A DNA stretch of 38,179 nucleotides from Haloferax prahovense DSM 18310 (GCF_000336815.1 NZ_AOLG01000052.1:1-38179), one strand, 5' to 3'; shown: positions 23,943 to 32,901, counted from the stretch's first letter. The notes: generated from the letters alone by a model not told the origin. Program-made: numbers and translations.

Positions 23943-25301
23943 ATGAAAACGGACGACGATGATACGACCGGGGGCGGGGGTGATGGGGACCACGGTCAAG
24001 ACTCCGAGACGTCGATTGTCGACGATATTCTTGACGGCGAGAGCACGACGGTCTTCCGGAACAAGCAGTTGGTCGACCCGAATACCATCGTCGACCACGA
24101 CCGCATCTACGGTCGCGATGAGCAGTTAGCAGCCGAGGCGCGTGCATTCCGTGATACACTCGATGGAGAGCGTCCACCGGACCTACTCCTGTATGGCCCG
24201 AGTGGAACCGGAAAGAGCCTGACAGTAAAGGCCGTCGCCGAGAAGGTCAAAGACCGAGCGAGGCAGAACAGTATCAACTTCGACTTCGTCTCGGTGAATT
24301 TCAAAACGATGGAGTCACACACCCTTGACCGCGCTGTCTGGAAACTTGGCCATCAGACCGCAACGAAAGCGGGCGTCGCGTGGGAAATACCGCGCAAGGG
24401 TGTATCGACGGATGCGAAATATGTGCGCCTCTACGAAATCGTCGACGAACACTTCGACTCGCTCGTGTTCATTCTCGACGAAATCGATACGCTCACCGGA
24501 CGTTCTACCGATCCGGAGCCGGCGTATTCTCAGCTTCTGTACAGCCTGAGTCGTGTCATGGCCGAACAGCACGTCGAGACCCTTATCTCGACGGTCGTCA
24601 TCACGAATCATCCGAAGTTCCGCGAAAACGTCGACAGCCGAACGGATAGCTCGTACAACCCGAACGGGATCCATTTTTCCGACTACGACGCGGACGAACT
24701 CATCGAAATCCTCAATCGGCGACGTGACGCGTTCAAAGATAACGCACTCGACGAGGGCGTGATCGAACTCGTTGCTGCCTACGGTGCGAAGAACGAGGGG
24801 GACGCGCGTCGTTCAATCGACCTACTTCGAGACGCAGGTGAGCTTGCGAATCAGAACGGCGATTCGGTCGTCACCGCTGAACACGTCCATCGGGCCAACG
24901 ACTCTGTGTTGAAGAATCGCGTCCTCGAAATCGTCGACGGAATGACCGTCCAAAAGAAGCTTTCTCTGTACGCCGCAGCAATTGTCGCCGATGTCAATGG
25001 CGGTGTTGCACCGAGTCCAGCAGTCTACAGCATTTATCAGCAGCTCTGTAACCGCTCGTCGCGAGATATCTACACGCAAGAAACCGTCAACAGCCACCTC
25101 AACAAAGCGGGGACGTATGGCGTCCTCGAAAGCAATCGCACGAGTGGTGGCTTCAAACGTGGGGTCTACCTCCAATTTGCGTTCTCCGAGCCTGTTGATG
25201 CAGTCCTCGACACCTTAGAAGACGACACACCGTTTGCCGAACTCGACTCGTCGAACCTCCGGTCAGCAGCCAGGCGGTTCCTCGCGAACTCGTCTCGGTG
25301 A
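23943..25301 (+). CDS. Orc1/Cdc6 replication initiator (orc1-A)
   Basis: A 452-residue AAA+ initiator. After an acidic, Gly-rich N-terminus it has Walker A GPSGTGKS (residues 85-92), Walker B FILDEID (176-182), a sensor-1 region (STVVITNHPKFRENVDSR), and a sensor-2 region with AYGAKNEGDARRSIDLLRDAGELA. A C-terminal winged-helix domain follows (about 330-420, with SRDIYTQETVNSHLNKAGTYGVLE). Orc1/Cdc6 proteins bind origin boxes, melt DNA and load MCM. The repeat cluster immediately upstream is its likely binding site. It is convergent with the Fic gene. Confidence 0.95.
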   Translation: MKTDDDDTTGGGGDGDHGQDSETSIVDDILDGESTTVFRNKQLVDPNTIVDHDRIYGRDEQLAAEARAFRDTLDGERPPDLLLYGPSGTGKSLTVKAVAEKVKDRARQNSINFDFVSVNFKTMESHTLDRAVWKLGHQTATKAGVAWEIPRKGVSTDAKYVRLYEIVDEHFDSLVFILDEIDTLTGRSTDPEPAYSQLLYSLSRVMAEQHVETLISTVVITNHPKFRENVDSRTDSSYNPNGIHFSDYDADELIEILNRRRDAFKDNALDEGVIELVAAYGAKNEGDARRSIDLLRDAGELANQNGDSVVTAEHVHRANDSVLKNRVLEIVDGMTVQKKLSLYAAAIVADVNGGVAPSPAVYSIYQQLCNRSSRDIYTQETVNSHLNKAGTYGVLESNRTSGGFKRGVYLQFAFSEPVDAVLDTLEDDTPFAELDSSNLRSAARRFLANSSR

Positions 25302-25357
25302 GTGAGGGGAACGACGATTCGAGGAGAACGCCCACGACTGCAGTCGTGTAGAGGCCC

Positions 25358-26512
25358 TCACACCGTCGGGCGTTCGAGGATATCGAAGACGTCGACTGCT
25401 TTGTACTCCTGGTTGCGCTGTTTCTCGGTTGTTTCGACGATGAGACCGTCTGCTTCCAGTTCCTCGATTGCATTGTACGCCGTCTGTCGGCTGACGTCGA
25501 AGCGCGATTGGACCTCGTTCGCGGTGAAGTACGGAAGGTCGAACAGACTCCGGGCGAGTTTGTGGCTCGTTTTCGAGTGCGGATAGCGCGTCTCGTAGTC
25601 CCGGCGAAGCTCGATGAGTTCGAACGTCCGCTCGTAGGAGTCTCTCGCCTGGGCTTCGATTCCGTCGAGGAAGAACAGAATCCAGTCACGCCAGTTCCCC
25701 GCTTCGCTGACTGCGCGCATCTTCTCGACGTACGCCTGTTTGTTCCGGTTAAAGTAGGCACTCGGATAGAGATAGGGGTCCGACAGATCCCCCGCGTCGT
25801 GCAGTTGGAGGACGATGAGGATCCGTCCGAGTCTGCCGTTCCCATCAGAACAGGGGTGAATCGTCTCGAATTGGTAGTGTGCGATGGCGAGGTCGATGAG
25901 GGGGTGGTGCTGGCCTCCCATCTGGATGTAGGCTTCGAGCGAGTCCATCAGCTCAGGCACGTTGCCGTGCGGCGGTGGCACAAACGGCGGCTGGCTGCCA
26001 CGTGGTGACGGGATGTGGACGTCGCTTTCCCGCCATGTACCGACGACGTCCCCCTCGTTCCGAACGCCTTCGAGGAGTGTCTCGTGGAGCGACTGCAGCA
26101 GACTGAGCGTAATCGATTCGCCATCTCTCATCGCGTCGAATCCCTCGTTGAGTGCTCGTTCGGCGTTGAGTACCTCTTGGAGGTCGCGACTGACGTCGAC
26201 TGTCTCTTGGGACCGACTGCGCGTGTGATAGGCGTACACCTCGTCGACATCGACATCTGCGCCTTCGATTTCCGCTGTTTCGACTGCCTCGAGTCGGAGC
26301 AGCGAGGTGTACAGAACCGGAGAGAAGTCGACGGTGGGACTGATACCATCGATCCGTCCGAGTTGGAACATCGCATCCGCAACCGACGATGCAAGCTCGT
26401 CGTCCATCTCGATTTTCGACGACAGCGGTAACTTGTCCGGAATGTAGTAGGGGTTCGGATGGGACTCAAGATAGCGACCGGGTGCGTCTGGTGGCAGATT
26501 TCGAGTCCTCAT
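25358..26512 (-). CDS. Fic-domain protein (AMP-transferase type) with winged-helix end
   Basis: A 384-residue Fic protein. The active-site motif is HPCSDGNGRLGR (H219), with Cys in place of the usual Phe. The N-terminal part contains the self-inhibiting motif TAEIEG (residues 79-84, (S/T)xxxE(G/N)), so it is a class II Fic with an internal inhibitory helix. The flap region PPHGNVPELM and a C-terminal HTH (FTANEVQSRFDVSRQTAYNAIEELEADGLI) are present. Such proteins usually transfer AMP to a hydroxyl of a target protein. The HTH suggests self-regulation or DNA association. It lies between two replication genes and near other toxin-like genes. Confidence 0.92.
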   Translation of the reverse strand: MRTRNLPPDAPGRYLESHPNPYYIPDKLPLSSKIEMDDELASSVADAMFQLGRIDGISPTVDFSPVLYTSLLRLEAVETAEIEGADVDVDEVYAYHTRSRSQETVDVSRDLQEVLNAERALNEGFDAMRDGESITLSLLQSLHETLLEGVRNEGDVVGTWRESDVHIPSPRGSQPPFVPPPHGNVPELMDSLEAYIQMGGQHHPLIDLAIAHYQFETIHPCSDGNGRLGRILIVLQLHDAGDLSDPYLYPSAYFNRNKQAYVEKMRAVSEAGNWRDWILFFLDGIEAQARDSYERTFELIELRRDYETRYPHSKTSHKLARSLFDLPYFTANEVQSRFDVSRQTAYNAIEELEADGLIVETTEKQRNQEYKAVDVFDILERPTV

Positions 26513-26590
26513 TTTGACTAAGACAGTATTTGTATCGTCTTAATCATATTGGTCTTACTCTAGTTTGGATAGTGGCGCGATCTGGACTAC

Positions 26591-26785
26591 TTAGTCAAAT
26601 TTTGAGCGAGCGTCCTTGTTCTGGAAGACGCCATCGGTACCGAGCGCCTCTGCCTTCTCGACTGCCTCGCGCTCACGCTCAATATCCTCGAGTAGATCGC
26701 CAATGAGAACCTTTGCAACGCCTTCGTCCAGTTCTCCGTCGAGGTACTGTTGGTGCAACTCGACTCGGTCTTTATTCGAGAGCAC
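26591..26785 (-). CDS. Small charged hypothetical protein, possibly a 5'-truncated gene
   Basis: The frame from GTG 26785 reads VLSNKDRVELHQQYLDGELD and then an acidic helical tail (LLEDIEREREAVEKAEALG). It is open without a start codon for about 40 codons further upstream (to about 26905), and that stretch reads like protein (TDGWSQQICPWNDWLGE). The product may therefore be the C-terminal part of a longer, decayed gene. I do not recognise the family. It sits about 80 nt upstream of the Fic gene on the same strand, the position of an accessory or antitoxin gene, but nothing in the sequence proves that role. Confidence 0.45.
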   Translation of the reverse strand: MLSNKDRVELHQQYLDGELDEGVAKVLIGDLLEDIEREREAVEKAEALGTDGVFQNKDARSKFD

Positions 26786-26841
26786 TTCCCCAAGCCAATC
26801 GTTCCACGGACATATCTGTTGTGACCAGCCATCCGTGGCAT

Positions 26842-27014
26842 AACAGACTACCCTAGTGGCAGACTCAAACCCACGGTGAAGAAGGAGTTCGCTGTATGGT
26901 CACACCACACGTATCACATCGCCGGTAAGGTAATTTGAATAGTGGACTGACCACGTCTCTTCAGTCAAATCTGAGTTGTCGTTCTGGAGTACGTTGGTAC
27001 GTCGAAATTGTTGC
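26842..27014. other. Intergenic stretch between the small charged frame and the TumE-like gene
   Basis: It contains the upstream open part of the 26591-26785 frame (to about 26905). I see no other gene, hairpin or repeat. Confidence 0.35.
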
Positions 27015-27503
27015 TTACGGGTTTGTGAGGTACGGCAGCTCGTACTGTCGTTCAAATTCATATTCGGTGGGGTATACCGGTGCTGTCGTCTCCGCCCATA
27101 CCTCGTTAACTCGCGCTTCGATCGTCTCGAAGACGAGTCGGAGTACGTCGTTCATGTCGGCAGGGTATTCCGCGTCAAGTGCGGTCGTTTCGCTGGGACG
27201 TGGTGGGACGTGGAAGTGGTCGTCCGTGTTGTGTGTATTCGGATGACGGTCCCATCGACAGACCCAGCGGTCACCCGCCCATCGTTCGCGATAGAGTAGA
27301 TTGAACTCGCCATTCAACCGCAGTCGAAGTTCAAGCGCCGCAGCGTCAACCACGTCTGGATAGTACGTCTCCTCGAACGATGCAACAACACGGTCTGGTT
27401 TTTCGAGGGGGAAATAGTGGACCGACTCAACCATCGAAAGCGCTGCGAGACGAGAGCCAAGCAGCCGCATTCGTTCTTCGTTGAGGTCATCACGCCGACC
27501 CAT
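27015..27503 (-). CDS. DUF6516/TumE-like protein, candidate toxin
   Basis: A 162-residue protein with the signature RWDRHPNTHNTDDHFHVPP (about residues 85-104), which I associate with the DUF6516 family, now named TumE toxins. The N-terminal half is beta-rich (VESVHYFPLEKPDRVVASFEE, LRLRLNGEFNLLYRERW). The start lies 2 nt after the stop of the HTH gene, so the two are one transcript. The pair fits a toxin-antitoxin module with the HTH protein as antitoxin. I assign the family from the motif alone; the toxic activity is not visible in sequence. Confidence 0.72.
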   Translation of the reverse strand: MGRRDDLNEERMRLLGSRLAALSMVESVHYFPLEKPDRVVASFEETYYPDVVDAAALELRLRLNGEFNLLYRERWAGDRWVCRWDRHPNTHNTDDHFHVPPRPSETTALDAEYPADMNDVLRLVFETIEARVNEVWAETTAPVYPTEYEFERQYELPYLTNP

Positions 27504-27505
27504 CG

Positions 27506-28048
27506 TCAGGGAAACGGCGATGCAGCGCTGTGACCACCATCGGAGTCGAGTCGGAGTTTTGCCTCTCGAAGTTCTCGGAGCCGACGGGTGACCGTTCGCC
27601 ACTCACGCAGGCGCTCTGCCGCGTCGTCGTCGCGAGCAGCAACCCCAGCGTACGCGACCGCGTCCGGTGACGGTTCGTCGAAATGCGCTGCGAGTTCGCG
27701 CTCGCGGGCTCGGTACTCGTCAATCGCCTCAGCGACCGCCGCGGACGTCTCGAACTCGCGAATCAGTTCGGTGACCCGACGAAACTCGAAGTACGCCTCG
27801 TTCCGAACGAACAATGCAGGGTTGTCAGCGACCTTCTCGAGGACGCCGAGATCGACGAACCACTCCAAGTGGGGGCGAGCACCCTCTTTCGTGCAATCAG
27901 CGCGAGCCGCGATATCCGCGACAGTCGTTGGTGTGGTGAGCGTCGTGGCCGCTTCGTACACACGGTCTTTCACAGTCCGCTGTGTAACGGCGCGTTCCCA
28001 CTCCTCGGTGAGGTTCACGTCCGGGGGCGTCGGCGTCTCGTCGGTCAT
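27506..28048 (-). CDS. HTH protein (DUF7342-like), candidate antitoxin or regulator
   Basis: A 180-residue protein starting MTDETPTPPDVNLTEEWERA. It has a winged helix (about residues 30-75, RVYEAATTLTTPTTVADIAARADCTKEGARPHLEWFVDLGVLEK) and an alpha-helical C-terminal part with a coiled coil (ERLREWRTVTRRLRELREAKL). I chose the ATG at 28048; the longer frame upstream is not family-like. It is the first gene of the pair with the TumE-like protein, where an HTH antitoxin would sit and could repress its own promoter in 28049-28198. Confidence 0.78.
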   Translation of the reverse strand: MTDETPTPPDVNLTEEWERAVTQRTVKDRVYEAATTLTTPTTVADIAARADCTKEGARPHLEWFVDLGVLEKVADNPALFVRNEAYFEFRRVTELIREFETSAAVAEAIDEYRARERELAAHFDEPSPDAVAYAGVAARDDDAAERLREWRTVTRRLRELREAKLRLDSDGGHSAASPFP

Positions 28049-28198
28049 GACCGGTGCTAGGTGGTCCGCCAATATTACTTTGTGGGTGCTTGTATATCTG
28101 AGCGGTATCCGTTGTTTTGTGCGCATCGTGCTGCATACAGGTCGCGGCTTGGTCCAGACGATAGAAAAATTCACAACCAGTAGACATGATCGGACAGT

Positions 28199-28648
28199 AT
28201 GAACCGCCGCGCCTTCCTTGGGGCTGCTTCCGCAGTCGGAATCCCAGCTCTTTCCGGGTGTGGCACTCTCGAGAAGGTCGAAGAACCCTTCGTCACATAC
28301 CAACTCGACGGGATCTTCACAGACAACGCCGTCGACGAAGCAATCGAGTTCACAGTAGAGGTACTGGATGGAACTGACCCGATATACGAAACGCAGGTTT
28401 TGCTCAGTGCACTCGGCGCTGACGACGGCGACTCCTCCACGGGGATTGAAGCACCGTGGATGGACGAGAACGCACGATACGGGATTCGAGTCACATCGAC
28501 AGCCGGCGAACAGGTGACTTTGACGCTAGCCGACGTGTTAGCCTACAGAACAGCGGCGGTCCATGACAAACGCTATATCGAATACACAGTCACCTACACC
28601 GGGTTTTTCAGGCTTTCTGTGAATTTCTCCGACGAACCACGAACCTGA
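28199..28648 (+). CDS. Tat-exported lipoprotein of unknown function
   Basis: A 149-residue protein with a Tat signal (MNRRAFLGAASAVGIPALSGC). The RR, the hydrophobic stretch and the lipobox LSGC (Cys21) together indicate export by the twin-arginine route and lipid anchoring outside the membrane. The mature part is beta-rich (IEFTVEVLDGTDPIYETQVLLSAL, QVTLTLADVL, YTVTYTGFFRLSVNF), possibly an Ig-like fold. I do not recognise the family. It is divergent from the HTH gene. Confidence 0.78.
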   Translation: MNRRAFLGAASAVGIPALSGCGTLEKVEEPFVTYQLDGIFTDNAVDEAIEFTVEVLDGTDPIYETQVLLSALGADDGDSSTGIEAPWMDENARYGIRVTSTAGEQVTLTLADVLAYRTAAVHDKRYIEYTVTYTGFFRLSVNFSDEPRT

Positions 28649-28699
28649 CAACGGGAGAGTTGCGGGCGAAATACAGCGCGCAAGCACTGTCCAGAGAGA

Positions 28700-29095
28700 C
28701 TAATACGGCCCAAATCGCCGGACAGAGTGGATCTCACGGAGACCTTCTGTATCGAAGTCAGCATCTGAGACGACCAGTTCCTTTCCTTCAGACCGAGCCG
28801 TAGCCGCAATCATGAGGTCACGTGGCGACATGGGGGTGCCAGATTCGAGAAGGCGGTTCTGCATCCGGGCAGCTTCAAACGCGACCTCTTCGGAGAAGTC
28901 AAGAGCGGTGATTCGCCCGAAGTTCTCACGCGCCCCGATGAGGTCCGTCTCACCCGCTGAAAACACTTCACCAGCGAGAACTTCATAGATACAGATGCTG
29001 GATGTGACCAACGTCGGTTGTTCATCGACGAACTCAACGACTTCCGCAACACCATCGAGGTAGTCGATGATAACCGACGAATCGAGAAAGGTCAC
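28700..29095 (-). CDS. vapC: VapC-type PIN-domain ribonuclease toxin
   Basis: A 131-residue PIN domain. The acidic residues of the active site are visible: D5 (MTFLDSSVIIDYL), E38 (ICIYEVLAGE), D93 (SPRDLMIAATA) and D111/D113 (VVSDADFD). VapC toxins cut RNA, often tRNA, when freed from their antitoxin. The start overlaps the stop of the upstream vapB-like gene by 4 nt (ATGA). Confidence 0.92.
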   Translation of the reverse strand: MTFLDSSVIIDYLDGVAEVVEFVDEQPTLVTSSICIYEVLAGEVFSAGETDLIGARENFGRITALDFSEEVAFEAARMQNRLLESGTPMSPRDLMIAATARSEGKELVVSDADFDTEGLREIHSVRRFGPY

Positions 29096-29292
29096 TGCTG
29101 AAAGCTCTCTCGGGAACGCTTGATTGCTTCGCGCGCCTTCTCGGCTTTGTCAGTTCCTTTCCACGCACCGGCGTTCATTCCCGATCCCTCATTCGCCAGT
29201 CGATCGAGGAACTCATCCCAACTCTCGTCTTCACGCTTCAGCCGCGCCAGTTTCGCCTTCGTCTCATCTGAGACGCGGATTGATGTGCTCAT
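29092..29292 (-). CDS. vapB: VapB-type antitoxin with ribbon-helix-helix-like start
   Basis: A 66-residue protein, MSTSIRVSDETKAKLARLKR, then EDESWDEFLDRLANEG and a charged tail (DKAEKAREAIKRSRESFQQ). The start has the strand-helix-helix pattern of RHH antitoxins; the tail would wrap VapC. The ATG at 29292 is preferred, though an in-frame ATG at 29298 would add Met-His. The inverted repeat at 29294-29312 overlaps the promoter/start region. Confidence 0.85.
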   Translation of the reverse strand: MSTSIRVSDETKAKLARLKREDESWDEFLDRLANEGSGMNAGAWKGTDKAEKAREAIKRSRESFQQ

Positions 29293-29293
29293 A

Positions 29294-29312
29294 TGCATAC
29301 GTTGTGTATGCA
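29294..29312. promoter_or_regulatory. Inverted repeat, likely VapBC operator
   Basis: TGCATACGTTGTGTATGCA has 7-bp arms (TGCATAC/GTATGCA) around a 5-bp spacer. It lies immediately upstream of, and partly over, the vapB start, where an RHH antitoxin would bind to repress its own operon. Confidence 0.65.
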
Positions 29313-29356
29313 GGCAGAAGTACTTTGAGGAAGCCACCACTGTTGGATTGCGACAG

Positions 29357-29893
29357 TTATCCTGTCGGCGTCCGCTTTTCAATCGCAACGAGCGACTCGT
29401 CGAGCGCCTGGAGTACGTCGCGATGAGATGGTTCATCGCCCCACGAGTACCGAGAGGTCGTCGTATTGACGCCGACTTTTGCACCGACGACGAGTGTTGG
29501 GCTTGGTTCGCTCTCGCTGTCTCCCTGCGTGTTGAACGCGTCTCTGAACGCGTCGCTTCGAACCCACGACAGCCACGTTGTTTCAGCAGTCTCTCCGAGG
29601 AGTGCAAGCACTCGGTCGTCGGTCAGCCACTCGACCGCCTGCTCGGCGTCGGTGGTTGTATCAGCGGGGAGGACGAGCAGGTCGGCATTGTGGGGTGCAC
29701 TCACCGTCTCGATGTCTGCAGGCATCGAGAGGTCTAGTCCATCGGCGACGTAGACTGGCGTCACGTCGAGCCGTTCAAAGGTGGGCTGTTCCGCGTTCGA
29801 ATCGTCCGTTTGGAGGGCCGAACACCCAGCGAACGAACTGAGGGCGGCAATGCCGCACGCACGGAGGGCGTTCCGGCGGGTGTACTGTTGCAT
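29357..29893 (-). CDS. Tat-exported lipoprotein of unknown function
   Basis: A 178-residue protein with a Tat lipoprotein signal (MQQYTRRNALRACGIAALSS then FAGC), so it should be exported folded and anchored outside the membrane. The mature part is acidic with no motif I recognise (VTPVYVADGLDLSMPADIETV, AEQAVEWLTDDRVLALLGE). A role in nucleotide or metal binding cannot be inferred. It stands alone, with 64 bp to the vapB start. Confidence 0.75.
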   Translation of the reverse strand: MQQYTRRNALRACGIAALSSFAGCSALQTDDSNAEQPTFERLDVTPVYVADGLDLSMPADIETVSAPHNADLLVLPADTTTDAEQAVEWLTDDRVLALLGETAETTWLSWVRSDAFRDAFNTQGDSESEPSPTLVVGAKVGVNTTTSRYSWGDEPSHRDVLQALDESLVAIEKRTPTG

Positions 29894-30039
29894 GGAATCG
29901 AGTTAGTCGGCGGGACTGAAAATATGTTCTTGAAATAACTAGATTCGGTTGGTTCCCGCAGGTGAACCGAGGTCGTCTCTCGTCTGGTGGACGAACACGC
30001 ACGCGATAGGTTCTTGACACTCGGTGAGAGCCACCACGT

Positions 30040-30957
30040 ATGGACGGCAAACGAGTCCTCGTTACTGGCGGTGCCGGATTCATCGGTTCGAATCTCGCCA
30101 ACTCTCTCGCAGAAGACAACGACGTCATCGCAATCGACGACCTCTACCTTGGCACGCCCGAGAATCTGGATGATGCCGTGGAGTTCCACGACATGACGGT
30201 CCTCGACGACGACCTCCCGACCGAGGGCGTCGACGTGGTGTTCCATCTCGCGGCGCTGTCGTCGTACAAGATGCACGAGGAGAACCCGACGAAGGGTGCC
30301 CGTGTCAACATCGAAGGCTTCGTCAACACGGTCGAACAGGCCCGGAAGGACGGGTGCGACACGGTTGTGTACGCGACGACCTCGTCGATCTATGGCTCGC
30401 GGACGGAACCCTCGCCGGAAGACATGCCCGTGGAGTCGCGGACGGGCTACGAAGCGTCGAAGTTAGGCCGTGAGCGCTACGCGGAGTACTTCCACCACCA
30501 CTACGACATGCAGTTGGCTGGCATGCGTTTCTTCTCGGTGTACCAGGGCTTCGGCGGTGCGGAAGAACACAAAGGCGAGTTCGCGAATACGGTCGCGCAG
30601 TTCACCGACAAAATCGCGAATGGCGAATCGCCGGAACTGTTCGGTGATGGGTCGCAAACGCGTGACTTCACCCATGTGGACGATATCGTTCGGGGGATCG
30701 AACTCGCCGCAGAGGAGCGACTCCAGGGCATCTACAACCTCGGGACTGCCGAGAGCTACTCGTTCAACGAGATGGTCGAGATGATCAACGAGGTACTCGG
30801 GACAGATGTGGAGCCTGAGTACGTCGAGAATCCCTTCGAGGTGTACGTCCACGACACGAAAGCCGACTACTCGAAGATACACGAGGCGACTGGGTGGGAG
30901 CCCGAGGTTTCGTTCGAGGAGGGTGTCGAGCGGGTCTGTGAGCCGTATCTCGAGTAG
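30040..30957 (+). CDS. NAD-dependent sugar-nucleotide epimerase/dehydratase
   Basis: A 305-residue extended short-chain dehydrogenase. It has the nucleotide motif GGAGFIG (residues 10-16), the catalytic pair Y137-x-x-x-K141 (GYEASKLGRERY), and TTSSIYG upstream of it. GalE-like enzymes interconvert UDP-sugars or begin sugar modification for glycoprotein or polysaccharide synthesis. The substrate is not readable. Two glycosyltransferases lie about 3.5-5 kb downstream, with the second orc locus in between. Confidence 0.92.
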   Translation: MDGKRVLVTGGAGFIGSNLANSLAEDNDVIAIDDLYLGTPENLDDAVEFHDMTVLDDDLPTEGVDVVFHLAALSSYKMHEENPTKGARVNIEGFVNTVEQARKDGCDTVVYATTSSIYGSRTEPSPEDMPVESRTGYEASKLGRERYAEYFHHHYDMQLAGMRFFSVYQGFGGAEEHKGEFANTVAQFTDKIANGESPELFGDGSQTRDFTHVDDIVRGIELAAEERLQGIYNLGTAESYSFNEMVEMINEVLGTDVEPEYVENPFEVYVHDTKADYSKIHEATGWEPEVSFEEGVERVCEPYLE

Positions 30958-31671
30958 GTGATTCGACCGAGGGAGAGTACATTTCGTATGCTTTCCTCAG
31001 TGTGAAGCGTTCTACGAGGTGGGTGGAGTTTTGAGTGTATCTGCTCTCGTGTCCTGCGCTATCGGCCTCAGAGTCTCTGTTGCCGATTTCGTGTGTACCA
31101 CTTCCTGAGACGCATCTAAACAGATGAAGTTGTGGGGTCAGACTGTCGTCCTGAATTCTCAGAACGATTTCTTTGCAGTCTATTCTCTTCGTCTCCGACA
31201 TGCGAACTGGTTCAGTTTACAGCTTGGTTGTCCTCTCCCTCTCCATTGCTTCATCTGTTCTTGCGATTCGTCTCTATCTACAGCAGCGCTGCACCACGAC
31301 CGGAATCTCCGTTTCGAACTGGCTTCGACTCGAAGATATCGGCATTTTGACCCCTGTATCGCCACTAAACAGATGAAGTGGTGGGGGTAGAACGATTACC
31401 AACTCCTCTCGACTACCCGAACGGCCATGACCACCAATGTAGTGACTCTCCCCCCCCACCACTTCATCTGTTCTGACTATCTGCATCGTCTCTGTTTGGT
31501 TTGGGTGGCCCGATAGTTGGAGGTCGCTGGCTCGTAACCATCGGTATCGGTCGTAGACGGGTCACATAGCATAGAACAGATGAAATCGCGGTGTTCTTGA
31601 TTTATATATACAAAGAACAGATGAAACAGATGAAACGGTGGATATATGTGGTATTGGGGTCTGCGATACAT
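30958..31671. other. Left part of origin-like region B, no convincing gene
   Basis: It contains repeats of ACAGATGAAGTGGTGGGGG: direct at 31120-31137, 31369-31387, 31574-31593 (diverged) and a double at 31615-31641, inverted at 31237-31260 and 31451-31473. One copy of the third repeat family lies at 30977-30996. Short open frames here overlap the repeats and do not look coding. Confidence 0.65.
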
Positions 31672-32901
31672 ATGGGATCTTTCGAGTTCTCGCAATCAAA
31701 TCAGATCTTCAAAAATCGGGATGTGCTACGTGAGGATTATACCCCCGAAGAACTCGTCGGCCGGGATGAAGAACTGAGTGAGTATCATTCCGCTCTCCAG
31801 CCGGTAATCAACAACGAACTCCCTTCAAACATCTTTCTATACGGTAAGTCCGGTGTCGGGAAAACAGCCGCAACACGATTCTTACTGGATCGACTCCGAG
31901 ACGCCGCTCGGTCGATTCAACACCTCGACTTGCACGCGGTACGGGTCAACTGTGACGGGCTCAACACGAGCTATCAAGTCGCTGTAACGATCATTAACTG
32001 TCTGCGTAGTCCGGAAGACCAGATTCCAATGACTGGTTATCCCCAGTCGAAGGTGTACCAGTTCCTGTGGGAAGAACTCGATCAGTACGGGACCATCCTC
32101 ATCATCCTTGACGAGGTCGACCACGTCAACGACGACTCACTTCTGTATCAAATTCCGCGCGCACGAGACAACGGTTACGTCACGTCAGCGAAGATCGGGC
32201 TGATCGGTATTTCGAACGATCTGTCGTACCGAGAAGGGCTTTCGGCAAAGGTCCAGTCGAGTCTGTGCGAAAAAGAGGTCTATTTCCCACCGTACGATGC
32301 GGGAGAACTCCGCAAAGTGCTCGAACAACGGACCCAAGTCGCCTTCCGTGATGACGCTCTCTCGGAAGATGTCATCCCGCTTTGTGCCGCCTATGGTGCG
32401 AAGGATTCGGGCGACGCTCGACAGGCGATTAATCTCCTCTTGGAGGCGGGGGATATCGCACGGAACGAGAACGCGCCACAGGTAACGAAACCGCACGTCG
32501 ACCAAGCCAAACGAAAGCTCGAATCCGACCAAATCACGACTGGCGTGTCGAAACTCACAGAGCACGCCCGACTGACGCTGTACGCGCTTACGACGTTCGC
32601 CGCAGACGGTGAGACGCCAGTCACTTCACCGACAATCCGCGAACGCTATCTCGCACTCTGCAGTTCGAGTGGCATCGACCCGCTTTCACATCGACAGATG
32701 CAAAGCCATCTCTCCGAGTTGAAAATGATGGGTGTCATTACGGGCAAAGAGCGGAATCTGGGTCGTCGTGGCGGGAAGAAGGGGCTGTACGGACTCAACT
32801 ACGACCTCGGGTTAATTACGGAAACCCTCGCCGACACAATCGATGAAATCGGCGTCCACCGCTCGATTCAATCGTTCGCCAAGAACTGCTCGGAGCAGTA
32901 G
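31672..32901 (+). CDS. Orc1/Cdc6 replication initiator (orc1-B)
   Basis: A 409-residue AAA+ initiator starting MGSFEFSQSNQIFKNRDVLR. Walker A is GKSGVGKT (residues 58-65), Walker B is IILDEVDHV, followed by sensor motifs (IGLIGISNDLSYREGLSAKV, AYGAKDSGDARQAINLLLEAGDIA). The C-terminal winged helix is about 310-390. The frame is open upstream to 31591, but those residues overlap origin repeats, so I chose the ATG at 31672. It differs clearly from orc1-A and has its own repeat family, so the two probably serve different origins. Confidence 0.93.
   Translation: MGSFEFSQSNQIFKNRDVLREDYTPEELVGRDEELSEYHSALQPVINNELPSNIFLYGKSGVGKTAATRFLLDRLRDAARSIQHLDLHAVRVNCDGLNTSYQVAVTIINCLRSPEDQIPMTGYPQSKVYQFLWEELDQYGTILIILDEVDHVNDDSLLYQIPRARDNGYVTSAKIGLIGISNDLSYREGLSAKVQSSLCEKEVYFPPYDAGELRKVLEQRTQVAFRDDALSEDVIPLCAAYGAKDSGDARQAINLLLEAGDIARNENAPQVTKPHVDQAKRKLESDQITTGVSKLTEHARLTLYALTTFAADGETPVTSPTIRERYLALCSSSGIDPLSHRQMQSHLSELKMMGVITGKERNLGRRGGKKGLYGLNYDLGLITETLADTIDEIGVHRSIQSFAKNCSEQ

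Noticed and set aside
31173-31376. Open frame with a hydrophobic stretch (SLVVLSLSIASSVLAIRLYL) between the epimerase and orc1-B
   Set aside because: It overlaps two origin-type repeats, has no start signal, and resembles no family I know; the hydrophobic run is probably chance.
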